A stretch of DNA of 64,000 bases from Flavobacteriaceae bacterium (GTDB taxonomy: Bacteria > Bacteroidota > Bacteroidia > Flavobacteriales > Flavobacteriaceae). The notes under the pieces are model-generated. The model was not told the DNA's origin. It did no database searches and saw nothing but the letters and a program-made list of their open reading frames with translations. The translations under genes and the position numbers were made by a program. Location: contig CANGFO010000004.1 of assembly GCA_947453195.1 (NCBI GenBank), positions 1 to 64,000 on the forward strand. Reading direction: 5' to 3'. Shown here in pieces: positions 26,901 through 34,504 of this stretch. Within the stretch, counting starts at the first letter, position 1. Every line of letters begins with the position of its first letter.

Positions 26901-27580
26901 CTATTTGGAGCAAATTGTTCTACTCTTGGGCCTTTGATAAAAGCCACATTATCTTTGTAAGCAGAAACAATATCATTAGGGTTTTCTGCCGATGTTTTCT
27001 TAATTAATTTGAATAAAGAAGTTGGTTTTTCTTCTCCATCAATAACAAAAGTTCCGTTGAATATTTTGTGACGGCAGTGCTCAGAATTCACTTGTGAAAA
27101 ACCAAAAACCTCAGAATCGGTTAATTTTCGATTTAGTTTTTTAGAAAGATTTTCTAAATACTCTACTTCTTCAGCGCTTAAAGCTAAACCTTCTTGTTGG
27201 TTGTACTGCGCAATGTTTTCAATTTCTAAAATAGCTTCTGGAGCAATATTAATGGTGAAAATATCTTGATTTAACTCGGAATATTTTTGTGAAAGCATTG
27301 GATCAAACTGCGAATAATCTGCAGCTACTTTTTCGAATTCTTCAATTCTAATAATTCCAGAGATACCCATATTTTGAGTGATTTCTACGGCATTGGTACT
27401 CCAAGGAGTTACCATTGCGGCTCTTGGACCAACAAAAAAATCCGCAAGCACGGATTTCTCTATTTTTGTTGCATTACCAAAAAGCCAATTTAATTTAGAG
27501 ATAGTTGCAGCTGAAAGTTGGTTTTCGCTCGATTGAACGGCAAAAACAGTAGCGCTTTCGTTTCCGAAAAAGTGAATCAT
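23924..27580 (-). CDS. purL: Phosphoribosylformylglycinamidine synthase (long PurL)
   Basis: This 1218-residue cytosolic enzyme converts FGAR, glutamine and ATP to FGAM in purine synthesis. It is the single-chain form with an N-terminal PurS-like part, two AIR-synthase-type halves (motifs KAETHNFPT, GGGAAVSSAD-like and SIHDHGAGGH) and a C-terminal glutaminase with the nucleophile C1064 in VGICNGCQLF. The glutaminase end PHIERSTFPWNW is intact. Length is slightly short of the proteobacterial form but normal for Bacteroidota. Its stop is 2 bases from the helicase stop. Confidence 0.97.
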   Translation of the reverse strand: MIHFFGNESATVFAVQSSENQLSAATISKLNWLFGNATKIEKSVLADFFVGPRAAMVTPWSTNAVEITQNMGISGIIRIEEFEKVAADYSQFDPMLSQKYSELNQDIFTINIAPEAILEIENIAQYNQQEGLALSAEEVEYLENLSKKLNRKLTDSEVFGFSQVNSEHCRHKIFNGTFVIDGEEKPTSLFKLIKKTSAENPNDIVSAYKDNVAFIKGPRVEQFAPNRADQPDYYTKKEFDSVLSLKAETHNFPTTVEPFNGAATGSGGEIRDRLAGGQGSLPLAGTAVYMTAYSRLNEGRTWETGMQERKWLYQTPMDILIKASNGASDFGNKFGQPLITGSILTFEHEENNRKLGYDKVIMQAGGIGYGKAAQAQKNEPTSGDKIVILGGENYRIGMGGAAVSSADTGAFGSGIELNAIQRSNPEMQKRAANAIRGLVESDENPIVSIHDHGAGGHLNCLSELVEATGGLIDLDKLPVGDPTLSAKEIIGNESQERMGLVIGEKDIDTLQRIADRERSPMYQVGEVTGNHRFTFESKKTGAKPMDFALEDMFGSSPKTIMADKTVVRNYNQLSYSQENLPTYLENILKLEAVACKDWLTNKVDRCVGGKVAKQQCAGPLQLPLNNVGVMALDYNGKEGIATTIGHAPISALIDPKAGSRNAIGEALSNIVFAPLKDNLKSVSLSANWMWACKNEGEDARLYEAVEACSEFAIELGINIPTGKDSLSMKQKYPNDEVIAPGTVIISAAGNCSNITKVVEPVLQHNKGSIYYINLSQDEHKLGGSSFAQTLNKIGEATPTIKDAAFFKNAFNTIQDLIKDRQIVAGHDIGSGGLITTLLELCFADVNLGAKINFDSLNEKDLIKLLFSENIGVVLQAKDDATFEKAFEGIEIFKIGSVTESAILEIGSWKLDINNYRKIWFETSYLLDQKQTKNNKATERFENFDKQKLDYKFPVHFTGKAPIIPNNARPKAAIIREKGSNSEREMANAMYLAGFDVKDVHMTDLISGRETLEDIQFIGAVGGFSNSDVLGSAKGWAGAFLYNEKAKTALQNFYKREDTLSVGICNGCQLFMELELINPEHEIHGKMRHNDSQKHESIFTSVKVQENNSVMLSSLAGSTLGVWVSHGEGKFNLPNEENQYHIVAKYGYEGYPANPNGSDYNTAMLCDKTGRHLVMMPHIERSTFPWNWAYYPSDKKDEVSPWIEAFVNARLWVEKVNSK

Positions 27581-27633
27581 TTTATTGTTGTGTTGTAAGT
27601 GACGATATAAAAATTGCCCTCGTGTTGTGTATG

Positions 27634-27664
27634 CAAATTTAGTTTAAAAATTAAAAGCAACAAA
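27634..27664 (-). promoter_or_regulatory. Probable purL promoter
   Basis: On the minus strand TTTG (27664-27661), a 19-base spacer and TAAATTTG (27641-27634) form an excellent Bacteroidota promoter 53 bases before the purL ATG. I see no guanine/purine riboswitch in the leader. Confidence 0.7.
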
Positions 27665-27708
27665 AGGAGTTGTAAATAGTTTTTAACGGGTTTTCGACAA
27701 TTTTTAAA

Positions 27709-27734
27709 ATAAAAAAAAGCCCTAAACAGGGCTT
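27709..27734 (-). terminator. Terminator of the beta-helix lipoprotein gene
   Basis: Read on the minus strand, AAGCCCT (27734-27728) pairs with AGGGCTT (27723-27717) around a 4-base loop and is followed by eight T's. It ends just before the purL promoter region. Confidence 0.85.
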
Positions 27735-27738
27735 ACTT

Positions 27739-29316
27739 TTAATTGGCTATAAATTGGTAGGCACCAATGTTAGTATTTGTTGCGTTTCTAGGTTTGTTAA
27801 GAATGTCAAACGGACTCGAAATTGCTGGAGGAATTATTGCAAATAAACTTTCCGTTGGCCACATTTGGTTCTTAGCTTGATTTTTAAACTTAGGATTCAG
27901 ATTCTTTTTATTGCCATTTTGTTCTAAGCGAATGCTGTCATACAAAGGATTAGAGGTTAAAGCCGAACTTTGGTCATAAACTTTGAATATGCAATTTGAA
28001 AAATTGGTTGTAAAGGAAACGCCTTTTTTATCTAATGAAATCTCAGTGCTGTTGGATCCATAAACAATGCAATTCGTTAAAGTTGTGGTGGTAGCTTTGG
28101 TTAAATAAGCGGTGTCTGTTTCTAAATAATCATTCAATAATACAGCAGCTTGCTTAGAACTGCTCCAGTTGTTGTTAAAGGTACAATTGGTAAAAGTATA
28201 AGTACCGCCATAAGTTGCAGCAACATTGGCTTGTCCACAATAATTAATAACTAAATTATCAGCTGTAATTTGAGCCGTTCTTGCTAATATTCCGAAATTC
28301 GAACAATTGTAAATTTGTGAATTTTTAATGGTCATTTTAGTAAATGAATTGTCGGTTGTTAAAGCTAAATTATTTGATAATATTCCAACAGTAGCATTTT
28401 TTAAAGTAAGATGTTCAATCAAGTTATTATTAGAATTCGAAAAATTAATAATTGCGGTCCATTGTCCAGGAACATCTGAAAAGTCAGGTTCTAATCGATC
28501 GCCTTCAAAAACAACTTCTTTTGATAAATCGGCAGGGTCATTTGTATTTGATGGCAATCCGTTAATTCTAAGCGTACCATTTTTTGCAATAATTAAACCG
28601 GAATTGGAATGAAAATGCACTCGAGCTCCGCTACTTACATTTAGGGTTTCATTATCTGGAACTAAAGCATATCCATAAATCACATAGGGTTTGTCGTTGC
28701 CCCATAAATACTCATCATGGTTGTTTGGATCATTGTGATCTAAAGTACTTCCAGTAATTGTAACAGGATGGTTGGAATCGTCGTTCCCAAGATTAATTCC
28801 TTCATAGGTGAAGGTATTGTCTGGATTTTGAGTTCGGTGTGGATAAATAAAATACGCATCCTGAATTAATGTAACCAATTCTACTGTTTGTGGAGCGCCA
28901 CTAATATTAGTGAATTGAACTTGATCGGTGTATAAGAAATCTGTTGGGTTAGCACTTGCAACATCTGCAGTTACTTCTACAAAAATAAACAAACTATCTT
29001 TAGCTAATAATTCAACATTACTAAATATTTTTCCTTGTGCACCGGCATCTCCGGTCATACCATCAACCATAATTCGGTATTTGGAATTTAAACCTTTGCC
29101 AAGTTGAATTTTTGGAATTGAAATGTCTTTATTACTTCGGTTAAATACTTTTAATGTATAGGTGCTAGATCCTATATTGGTAAAAACAGTATCTAAATAA
29201 ACAGTATCTTTAGAGAATTCTAGCCCGCCAGTACTTTGCTCAAAAGCAAAGTCATTTCTGCAGGAAGTCAATAAAATGGCTAATCCAGCAATAAGTAATA
29301 AAAGTAATTTACGCAT
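27739..29316 (-). CDS. Beta-helix lipoprotein of unknown function
   Basis: This 525-residue lipoprotein has a signal and lipobox ending LAILLTSC. An N-terminal Ig-like region (about 30-135, LEFSKDTVYLDTVFTNIGSS) is followed by a long right-handed parallel beta-helix, visible as repeated short strands with N/T/G turns (IYNCSNFGIL, VINYCGQANV, FTNCTFNN). Such surface lipoproteins are common in Flavobacteria and may bind or cleave polysaccharide, but no catalytic set is evident. The gene is monocistronic. Confidence 0.75.
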   Translation of the reverse strand: MRKLLLLLIAGLAILLTSCRNDFAFEQSTGGLEFSKDTVYLDTVFTNIGSSTYTLKVFNRSNKDISIPKIQLGKGLNSKYRIMVDGMTGDAGAQGKIFSNVELLAKDSLFIFVEVTADVASANPTDFLYTDQVQFTNISGAPQTVELVTLIQDAYFIYPHRTQNPDNTFTYEGINLGNDDSNHPVTITGSTLDHNDPNNHDEYLWGNDKPYVIYGYALVPDNETLNVSSGARVHFHSNSGLIIAKNGTLRINGLPSNTNDPADLSKEVVFEGDRLEPDFSDVPGQWTAIINFSNSNNNLIEHLTLKNATVGILSNNLALTTDNSFTKMTIKNSQIYNCSNFGILARTAQITADNLVINYCGQANVAATYGGTYTFTNCTFNNNWSSSKQAAVLLNDYLETDTAYLTKATTTTLTNCIVYGSNSTEISLDKKGVSFTTNFSNCIFKVYDQSSALTSNPLYDSIRLEQNGNKKNLNPKFKNQAKNQMWPTESLFAIIPPAISSPFDILNKPRNATNTNIGAYQFIAN

Positions 29317-29426
29317 ATCTTATTTTCTAATTTGGTAAATGTAGGTAATTATTTGAAAAATCAAAAAGCAATTCAACGAACTAATAACGTAAAAAAGGTA
29401 TAATTAGTTTGTGACTATAAAATTAG

Positions 29427-29434
29427 TAATTTTG
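29427..29434 (+). promoter_or_regulatory. -7 promoter box before menI-menF
   Basis: TAATTTTG is an exact TAnnTTTG box 15 bases before the ATG at 29450. The closest TTG (29409) is only 15 bases upstream, so -33 is uncertain. Confidence 0.45.
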
Positions 29435-29449
29435 CAAAAAATAATAATC

Positions 29450-29872
29450 ATGGCTTTCGATAGAGAACAAATGCTGAAATTATGCAAAGAGTGGTCCAAT
29501 AACACTTTAATGCAAACCCTAGAAATTGAATATATTGATGCTGGAGATGATTATCTTGTAGCTACAATGCCAGTCAATTCTAGAGTGCATCAGCCAATGG
29601 GTATTCTTCATGGCGGAGCATCTGTTGCTCTTGCAGAAAGTGTTGGAAGTGCCGCATCCTTAATGTTTATTAATCCCGAAAAACAAGAAGTTCGTGGTAT
29701 TGAAATTTCGGCAAATCATGTTCGAAGTAAACGCGAAGGATTGGTTACTGCTACTGCTAGAATCTTACATAAAGGGGCTAGTATTCACCTTTGGGAAATT
29801 AGAATTGTTGATGAAAATGAGAAGTTAATTTCACTTTGTAAATTGACAAATATGGTTTTATCAAGAAGATAA
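29450..29872 (+). CDS. menI: Hotdog thioesterase, probable DHNA-CoA hydrolase
   Basis: This 140-residue PaaI/YdiI-type hotdog-fold thioesterase has the motif HQPMGILHGGASVALAES, with H47, HGG at 54-56 and the probable catalytic E63. E. coli YdiI (MenI) uses a glutamate at the same position to hydrolyse 1,4-dihydroxy-2-naphthoyl-CoA in menaquinone synthesis. The following isochorismate synthase gene overlaps by one base (TAATG), which strongly favours this role. I prefer the ATG at 29450 over the upstream codon at 29411, which lies in the promoter. Confidence 0.85.
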   Translation: MAFDREQMLKLCKEWSNNTLMQTLEIEYIDAGDDYLVATMPVNSRVHQPMGILHGGASVALAESVGSAASLMFINPEKQEVRGIEISANHVRSKREGLVTATARILHKGASIHLWEIRIVDENEKLISLCKLTNMVLSRR

Positions 29873-30927
29873 TGAGCCAATTAATTAAAAAAATCCAGGA
29901 GCATTTTGATTCAAAATTGCCGTTTGTTTGTTATTGTAAACCCAATAGCGACAAACTAATGTCGCTTTTTCAACGTAATAATCAATTACATATTTTAGAT
30001 CAAATTAAATCGGGCTTTGCATTTGTTTCCTTTGATTCAAATTCAAAATATGGAATTCCAGAACAGGAATCTGATTTTTATATTGAATCGATTTCGAATT
30101 TTGAAGCATATCAGAATAGTGACAAAGAGTATGATGTGGATCCGTTAGCTAAAGTAAATTTTGAATCGCTTGTAGAAAAAGCGCTTAAAGAAATAAATTC
30201 AGGAACTTTTGAAAAAGTAGTTTTGTCAAGAAATGAAGTAGTTGAATTATCAAACTTTACTATTGAAAAGGTATTCTCTTCTTTAATATCAAAATACCCC
30301 AATTCCTTTCGCTACTGTTTTTATCATCATGAAATTGGACTTTGGATGGGCGCTTCCCCCGAGCAGATATTGAAATCAAATCAAAATAAAGTTCAAACAG
30401 TTTCTTTAGCTGGAACTCAATTAAATTCGGATAGTCATAATATTATTTGGGAAGAAAAAGAAATTAACGAACAACAGACGGTTACTAAATATATTGTTGA
30501 AGCTTTAAAATTTTGTGGTGCTGAAGTTGCACAATCTGAACCTTATACCTTTCAAGCAGGTTCAATAGTTCATATTAAAACCGATATTGAAGCACAATTT
30601 GAGTCGGAGGTAAATGTTCCAAACATCCTTGAATTATTACATCCAACACCTGCTGTATGTGGCTTCCCTAAAAAAGAAGCGCTTGAGTTTATTTCTGCAA
30701 ATGAAGGATACTACAGGGAGTTTTATGCGGGTTATTTAGGAGAATGGAATCAAGATGGAAATTTTGATTTGTATGTGAATTTACGCTGTATGAAAGTCGA
30801 AACAAATGATGGCTCTGCGATAGCAAAATTATTTGTGGGATGCGGAATTAACACCGGAAGTCAACCTGAAAAAGAGTTTGTTGAAACAGTAAATAAGGCG
30901 CAAATCTTAAAAAGTATATTGAATTAA
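29872..30927 (+). CDS. menF: Isochorismate synthase
   Basis: This 351-residue chorismate-binding enzyme converts chorismate to isochorismate, the entry to menaquinone (MenF) or, in some bacteria, siderophores (EntC). The conserved FEKVVLSRNEVVEL segment, MGASPEQIL, HIKTDIEA, HPTPAVCGFPKKEA and the AGYLGEW and FVGCGINTGSQPEKE motifs are present. Linkage to the hotdog thioesterase argues for menaquinone. No menD or menB is nearby. Confidence 0.92.
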   Translation: MSQLIKKIQEHFDSKLPFVCYCKPNSDKLMSLFQRNNQLHILDQIKSGFAFVSFDSNSKYGIPEQESDFYIESISNFEAYQNSDKEYDVDPLAKVNFESLVEKALKEINSGTFEKVVLSRNEVVELSNFTIEKVFSSLISKYPNSFRYCFYHHEIGLWMGASPEQILKSNQNKVQTVSLAGTQLNSDSHNIIWEEKEINEQQTVTKYIVEALKFCGAEVAQSEPYTFQAGSIVHIKTDIEAQFESEVNVPNILELLHPTPAVCGFPKKEALEFISANEGYYREFYAGYLGEWNQDGNFDLYVNLRCMKVETNDGSAIAKLFVGCGINTGSQPEKEFVETVNKAQILKSILN

Positions 30928-30963
30928 TTTAGGATTGTCTAAATTAGCATTAAATTATAAAAT

Positions 30964-31680
30964 ATGAAATTAGATATTTTAGCTTTTGGGGCTCACCCCG
31001 ATGATGTGGAATTAGGATGTAGCGGAACTATTGCTAAAGAAATTAGCCTTGGCAAAAAAGTTGGGATTGTTGATTTAACTCGCGGAGAATTGGGTACCCG
31101 AGGTTCGGTTGCTATTCGTAATGCGGAATCAGAAAAAGCAACGCAATTGTTAGGTGTTTCTGTTCGTGAAAATTTAGATATGCGTGATGGTTTCTTTGTG
31201 AATGATGAAGCACATCAGATAAAAATCATAGAGATGATTCGTAAGTACCAACCCGAAATTGTATTATGTAATGCTATTCAGGATCGACACATTGACCACG
31301 GAAAAGGGAGTAAATTAGTTTCGGATGCTTGTTTTTTATCTGGTTTGAGAAAAATTGAAACTAAAGTAAATGGCATTTTGCAACAAGCTTGGCGACCAAA
31401 AATAGTTTATCATTATATACAATGGGATAATTTACAACCTGATTTTGTGGTAGATATTTCTGGATTTATAGATGTGAAAATGGAATCAATTTTGGCTTAT
31501 AGTTCTCAATTTTATGATCCAAATTCAAACGAACCAGAATCACCAATAAGTTCTAAAAACTTTTTGGATAGTGTTAAATATCGTGCTCAAGATTTGGGCA
31601 GAATCATAGGTGTTGCGCATGGTGAAGGATTTACTGTAGAGAGGTATTTGGCAGTCAATAGTTTAAGTGATTTGATTTAA
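30964..31680 (+). CDS. bshB1: Bacillithiol biosynthesis deacetylase BshB1
   Basis: This 238-residue PIG-L-type zinc deacetylase removes the acetyl group of N-acetylglucosaminyl-malate in bacillithiol synthesis. The zinc motif AHPDDVE (residues 10-16), the LTRGELGTRGS loop and the later DRHIDHGKGS histidines are intact. bshA and bshC are not in this window. Presence of this gene shows that the organism probably uses bacillithiol as its low-molecular-weight thiol. Confidence 0.94.
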   Translation: MKLDILAFGAHPDDVELGCSGTIAKEISLGKKVGIVDLTRGELGTRGSVAIRNAESEKATQLLGVSVRENLDMRDGFFVNDEAHQIKIIEMIRKYQPEIVLCNAIQDRHIDHGKGSKLVSDACFLSGLRKIETKVNGILQQAWRPKIVYHYIQWDNLQPDFVVDISGFIDVKMESILAYSSQFYDPNSNEPESPISSKNFLDSVKYRAQDLGRIIGVAHGEGFTVERYLAVNSLSDLI

Positions 31681-31695
31681 TTTTTTCCGTTTTTC

Positions 31696-31727
31696 TTTGT
31701 ATAAAGAAAACTTTTGCAATATATTTG
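31696..31727 (+). promoter_or_regulatory. tRNA-His promoter
   Basis: TTTG (31696-31699), a 20-base spacer and TATATTTG (31720-31727) form a textbook Bacteroidota promoter. It ends 14 bases before the tRNA 5' end. Confidence 0.8.
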
Positions 31728-31741
31728 CACTCGTTAAAAAT

Positions 31742-31816
31742 GGTGGTTGTAGCTCAGTTGGTTAGAGTAGCGGTTTGTGGTGCCGCGGGTCGCCGGTTCG
31801 AACCCGGTCAGCCACC
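31742..31816 (+). tRNA. tRNA-His (GTG anticodon)
   Basis: The cloverleaf folds with anticodon stem GCGGT/GCCGC around the loop TTGTGGT, giving anticodon GTG for histidine. D arm AGCTCAGTTGG and T arm GCCGGTTCGAACCCGGT are standard. The extra G at position -1 pairs with C73, the identity element of tRNA-His. The 3' CCA is not encoded. Confidence 0.97.
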
Positions 31817-31822
31817 CTTAAT

Positions 31823-31858
31823 AAAAACCTTGAAGAAATTCAAGGTTTTTTCGTTTTT
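31823..31858 (+). terminator. Terminator of tRNA-His
   Basis: A perfect 12-base-pair stem (31823-31834 with 31839-31850) is capped by a GAAA tetraloop and ends in a T-rich run. Confidence 0.9.
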
Positions 31859-31875
31859 AAAAACTTCATTTATTG

Positions 31876-31883
31876 TAAATTTG
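31876..31883 (+). promoter_or_regulatory. -7 promoter box before pabB
   Basis: TAAATTTG is an exact TAnnTTTG box 19 bases before the TTG start of pabB and lies directly after the tRNA terminator. No clear -33 TTG is seen. Confidence 0.5.
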
Positions 31884-31902
31884 AAAAAATAAATCAATCC
31901 TT

Positions 31903-33186
31903 TTGAGAACACTACTTTCTAAGTTTATTGAAAATCCATCCCACTTTAAAAATCAATTGTTGCAATGGGCCAATAGCTATCGCGAAGTAGTTTTCTTAGA
32001 TTCTAATTCCTATCCTCAAAAATATTCTAGCTTTGATTGTGTATTAGCTGTTGATGGATTTACCTCAATAAAGACTGACCATCACAATGCATTTGAAGAT
32101 TTAAAACAATACCAAGGTCAAACCAAAGATTGGTTATTTGGTTATTTATCCTACGATTTAAAGAATGATATTGAAGACTTGAATTCCGCTAATTTTGACG
32201 GATTGGAATTCCCTGATTTGTATTTTTTTCAGCCCAAAAAACTATTTATCCTGAATGGCAATCAACTAGAGCTGCACTATTTGCGCTTTTGCGATGATGA
32301 AATGGAAGCTGATTACAATGACATTGTTAATGGCTCTTTGTTTAGCGAAGCAACAACAGAAATTACAATACAACAACGAATTTCTAAAGAAAATTATATT
32401 TCGAAAGTTGGAAAAATGTTGGAGCATATTCAAAGAGGAGATATTTATGAGGCTAATTTCTGTATGGAATTTTATGCAGAACATGCATTTATAAATCCGT
32501 TGGAAGTCTATCAAAAATTAAATACTATTTCGGAAGCACCTTTTTCAGTGTATTTTAAAAATGATAATCAATTTTTACTTTCTGCTTCTCCAGAACGATA
32601 TTTGAAAAAAATAGATTCTAAAGTAATATCTCAACCAATCAAAGGAACTTCTAAAAGATTTACGGAATCTGATTTAGATGAAAAATCAAAGAACGATTTA
32701 AAACACAATGAAAAAGAGCGTTCGGAGAACATTATGATTGTGGATTTGGTTCGAAATGACTTATCAAGAACTGCTAGCAAAGGCTCTGTAGAAGTTGAGG
32801 AGTTATGTAGAATTTATTCGTTTCAACAAGTGCATCAAATGATTTCTACCATCACTTCACAAGTAGAAAACACAATTTCTCCTGTTGAAATAGTAAGAAC
32901 AACCTTTCCAATGGGAAGTATGACGGGAGCTCCAAAGATTTCGGCAATGAATATTATTGAAAATCTTGAAGAAACCAAGCGCGGATTGTATAGCGGTACG
33001 GTTGGTTATTTTACTCCAAATGGTGATTTTGATTTTAATGTTGTTATTCGAAGTATATTATACAATGCTCAAAATCAATACCTTTCTTTTTCTGTTGGTA
33101 GCGCCATAACTTCTCTTTCCGAACCTGAAAAAGAATACGAAGAATGCTTATTAAAAGCCAAAGCAATGTTTGCTGTTTTGAGTTAA
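31903..33186 (+). CDS. pabB: Aminodeoxychorismate synthase component I, TTG start
   Basis: This 427-residue chorismate-using enzyme makes 4-amino-4-deoxychorismate for folate. Conserved motifs are GYLSYDLKN, IQRGDIYEANFCMEF, SASPERYL, PIKGTSKR, NEKERSENIMIVDLVRNDLSR and FPMGSMTGAPK. Anthranilate synthase TrpE is the alternative but no trp gene is near. The TTG at 31903 is chosen because an in-frame TGA lies at 31882-31884 and there is no ATG before the domain starts. Confidence 0.9.
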   Translation: MRTLLSKFIENPSHFKNQLLQWANSYREVVFLDSNSYPQKYSSFDCVLAVDGFTSIKTDHHNAFEDLKQYQGQTKDWLFGYLSYDLKNDIEDLNSANFDGLEFPDLYFFQPKKLFILNGNQLELHYLRFCDDEMEADYNDIVNGSLFSEATTEITIQQRISKENYISKVGKMLEHIQRGDIYEANFCMEFYAEHAFINPLEVYQKLNTISEAPFSVYFKNDNQFLLSASPERYLKKIDSKVISQPIKGTSKRFTESDLDEKSKNDLKHNEKERSENIMIVDLVRNDLSRTASKGSVEVEELCRIYSFQQVHQMISTITSQVENTISPVEIVRTTFPMGSMTGAPKISAMNIIENLEETKRGLYSGTVGYFTPNGDFDFNVVIRSILYNAQNQYLSFSVGSAITSLSEPEKEYEECLLKAKAMFAVLS

Positions 33187-33196
33187 ATAAATTCCG

Positions 33197-33204
33197 TATT
33201 TTTG
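33197..33204 (+). promoter_or_regulatory. -7-like box just before tilS
   Basis: TATTTTTG fits TAnnTTTG and ends 4 bases before the tilS ATG, with TTTG 16 bases upstream. If active, it would give an almost leaderless mRNA. It may be chance in AT-rich DNA. Confidence 0.3.
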
Positions 33205-33208
33205 AAAG

Positions 33209-34504
33209 ATGCTACAAAAACTACAACTTCATTTAGATGCTAATTTTCCTTTTTTACAAGGGAAACGCTTATTTCTAGCTGTAAGTGGTGGTGTAGACAG
33301 CATGGTTTTATTGGATTTATTTCATCAATTGCCTTATGATATTGCAGTGCTTCATTGTAATTTTTCACTTAGAAATGAAGAAAGTGATGGTGATGAAGCG
33401 TTTGTGAAAAGATATTGTGAAGCGAAATCCATTCCATTATATTTTCAAAAATTTGACACCAGTAAATTTGCTGAAGAAAATAAGTTGTCCATTCAATTAG
33501 CAGCAAGAAAATTGCGTTACGATTGGTTTTACAGTCAATTAGCTGAAAAAAACTTTGATTATATTTTGACTGCTCATCATTTAGATGATAATCTGGAAAC
33601 TTTTTTAATTAATCTTACTCGTGGCACTGGTCTTGAAGGTTTGATTGGAATTCCGGTGCAGAACGATAAAGTCATTCGCCCGTTGTTGCCTTTTTCTAGA
33701 GCTGAAATTGAACACTATTGCTCGGATACCAATTTGCAATGGCGTGAAGATTCCAGTAATGCCTCCGATAAATATTTCAGAAATAAAATAAGACATTCCG
33801 TTGTTCCTGTTTTGAAAGAATTGAATTCAAATTTGCTTATTTCATTTCAAAATACAATTGAAAATCTAAACCAATCGCAATCTCTTGTTGAAGATGCAGC
33901 TAATTTGGTTTATGAAAAAGTAGTTCAAGAGACTGATAATCAATTGAAAATTGATATTAAGGAATTGCTTAATTTTTTAAATTACAAAGCCTATTTGTAC
34001 CAATGGCTTAAGGGATATGGGTTTACTGCTTGGGATGCTATTTACGATTTAGTCACGGCGCAATCCGGAAAGCAAGTTTTTTCTGAAAGTTATTTGCTGT
34101 TAAAAGATCGCGAAGTATTGATTTTGGCTCCAAAAGAAGATAAGGAATTAGAGGAGTATGAAATTGGACACGCATTCGAAACTCCATTAAAATTTTCATT
34201 TTGTAACGTAAGTGACATTTCAAATCCCAATTCCAATTGTATATTTGTCGATCAGGATGCTTTACAGTTTCCTTTGACAATTCGTAAATGGCAAGAAGGA
34301 GATTACTTTTACCCATTAGGAATGCAAGGAAAGAAGAAACTTAGTAAGTATTATAAAGATGAAAAATATTCTTTAATTGATAAATTAAGTCAATGGGTTT
34401 TATGTTCTAATAATCAAATAGTTTGGGTTATTGGAAAAAGACAAGATGATCGATTTAAAATTACTAAAAATACTATAAATAAATTACAAATAAAACTGCA
34501 CTAA
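33209..34504 (+). CDS. tilS: tRNA(Ile)-lysidine synthase
   Basis: This 431-residue enzyme puts lysine on C34 of tRNA-Ile(CAU) so that it reads AUA codons. The N-type ATP-pyrophosphatase motif SGGVDS is at residues 26-31, followed by HHLDDNLETFLINL and RPLLPFSRAEIEHY. The C-terminal TilS domain with TIRKWQEGDYFYPLGMQGKK is present. The essential activity is expected in an AT-rich genome with many AUA codons. It overlaps dsbD by one base (TAATG). Confidence 0.95.
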   Translation: MLQKLQLHLDANFPFLQGKRLFLAVSGGVDSMVLLDLFHQLPYDIAVLHCNFSLRNEESDGDEAFVKRYCEAKSIPLYFQKFDTSKFAEENKLSIQLAARKLRYDWFYSQLAEKNFDYILTAHHLDDNLETFLINLTRGTGLEGLIGIPVQNDKVIRPLLPFSRAEIEHYCSDTNLQWREDSSNASDKYFRNKIRHSVVPVLKELNSNLLISFQNTIENLNQSQSLVEDAANLVYEKVVQETDNQLKIDIKELLNFLNYKAYLYQWLKGYGFTAWDAIYDLVTAQSGKQVFSESYLLLKDREVLILAPKEDKELEEYEIGHAFETPLKFSFCNVSDISNPNSNCIFVDQDALQFPLTIRKWQEGDYFYPLGMQGKKKLSKYYKDEKYSLIDKLSQWVLCSNNQIVWVIGKRQDDRFKITKNTINKLQIKLH

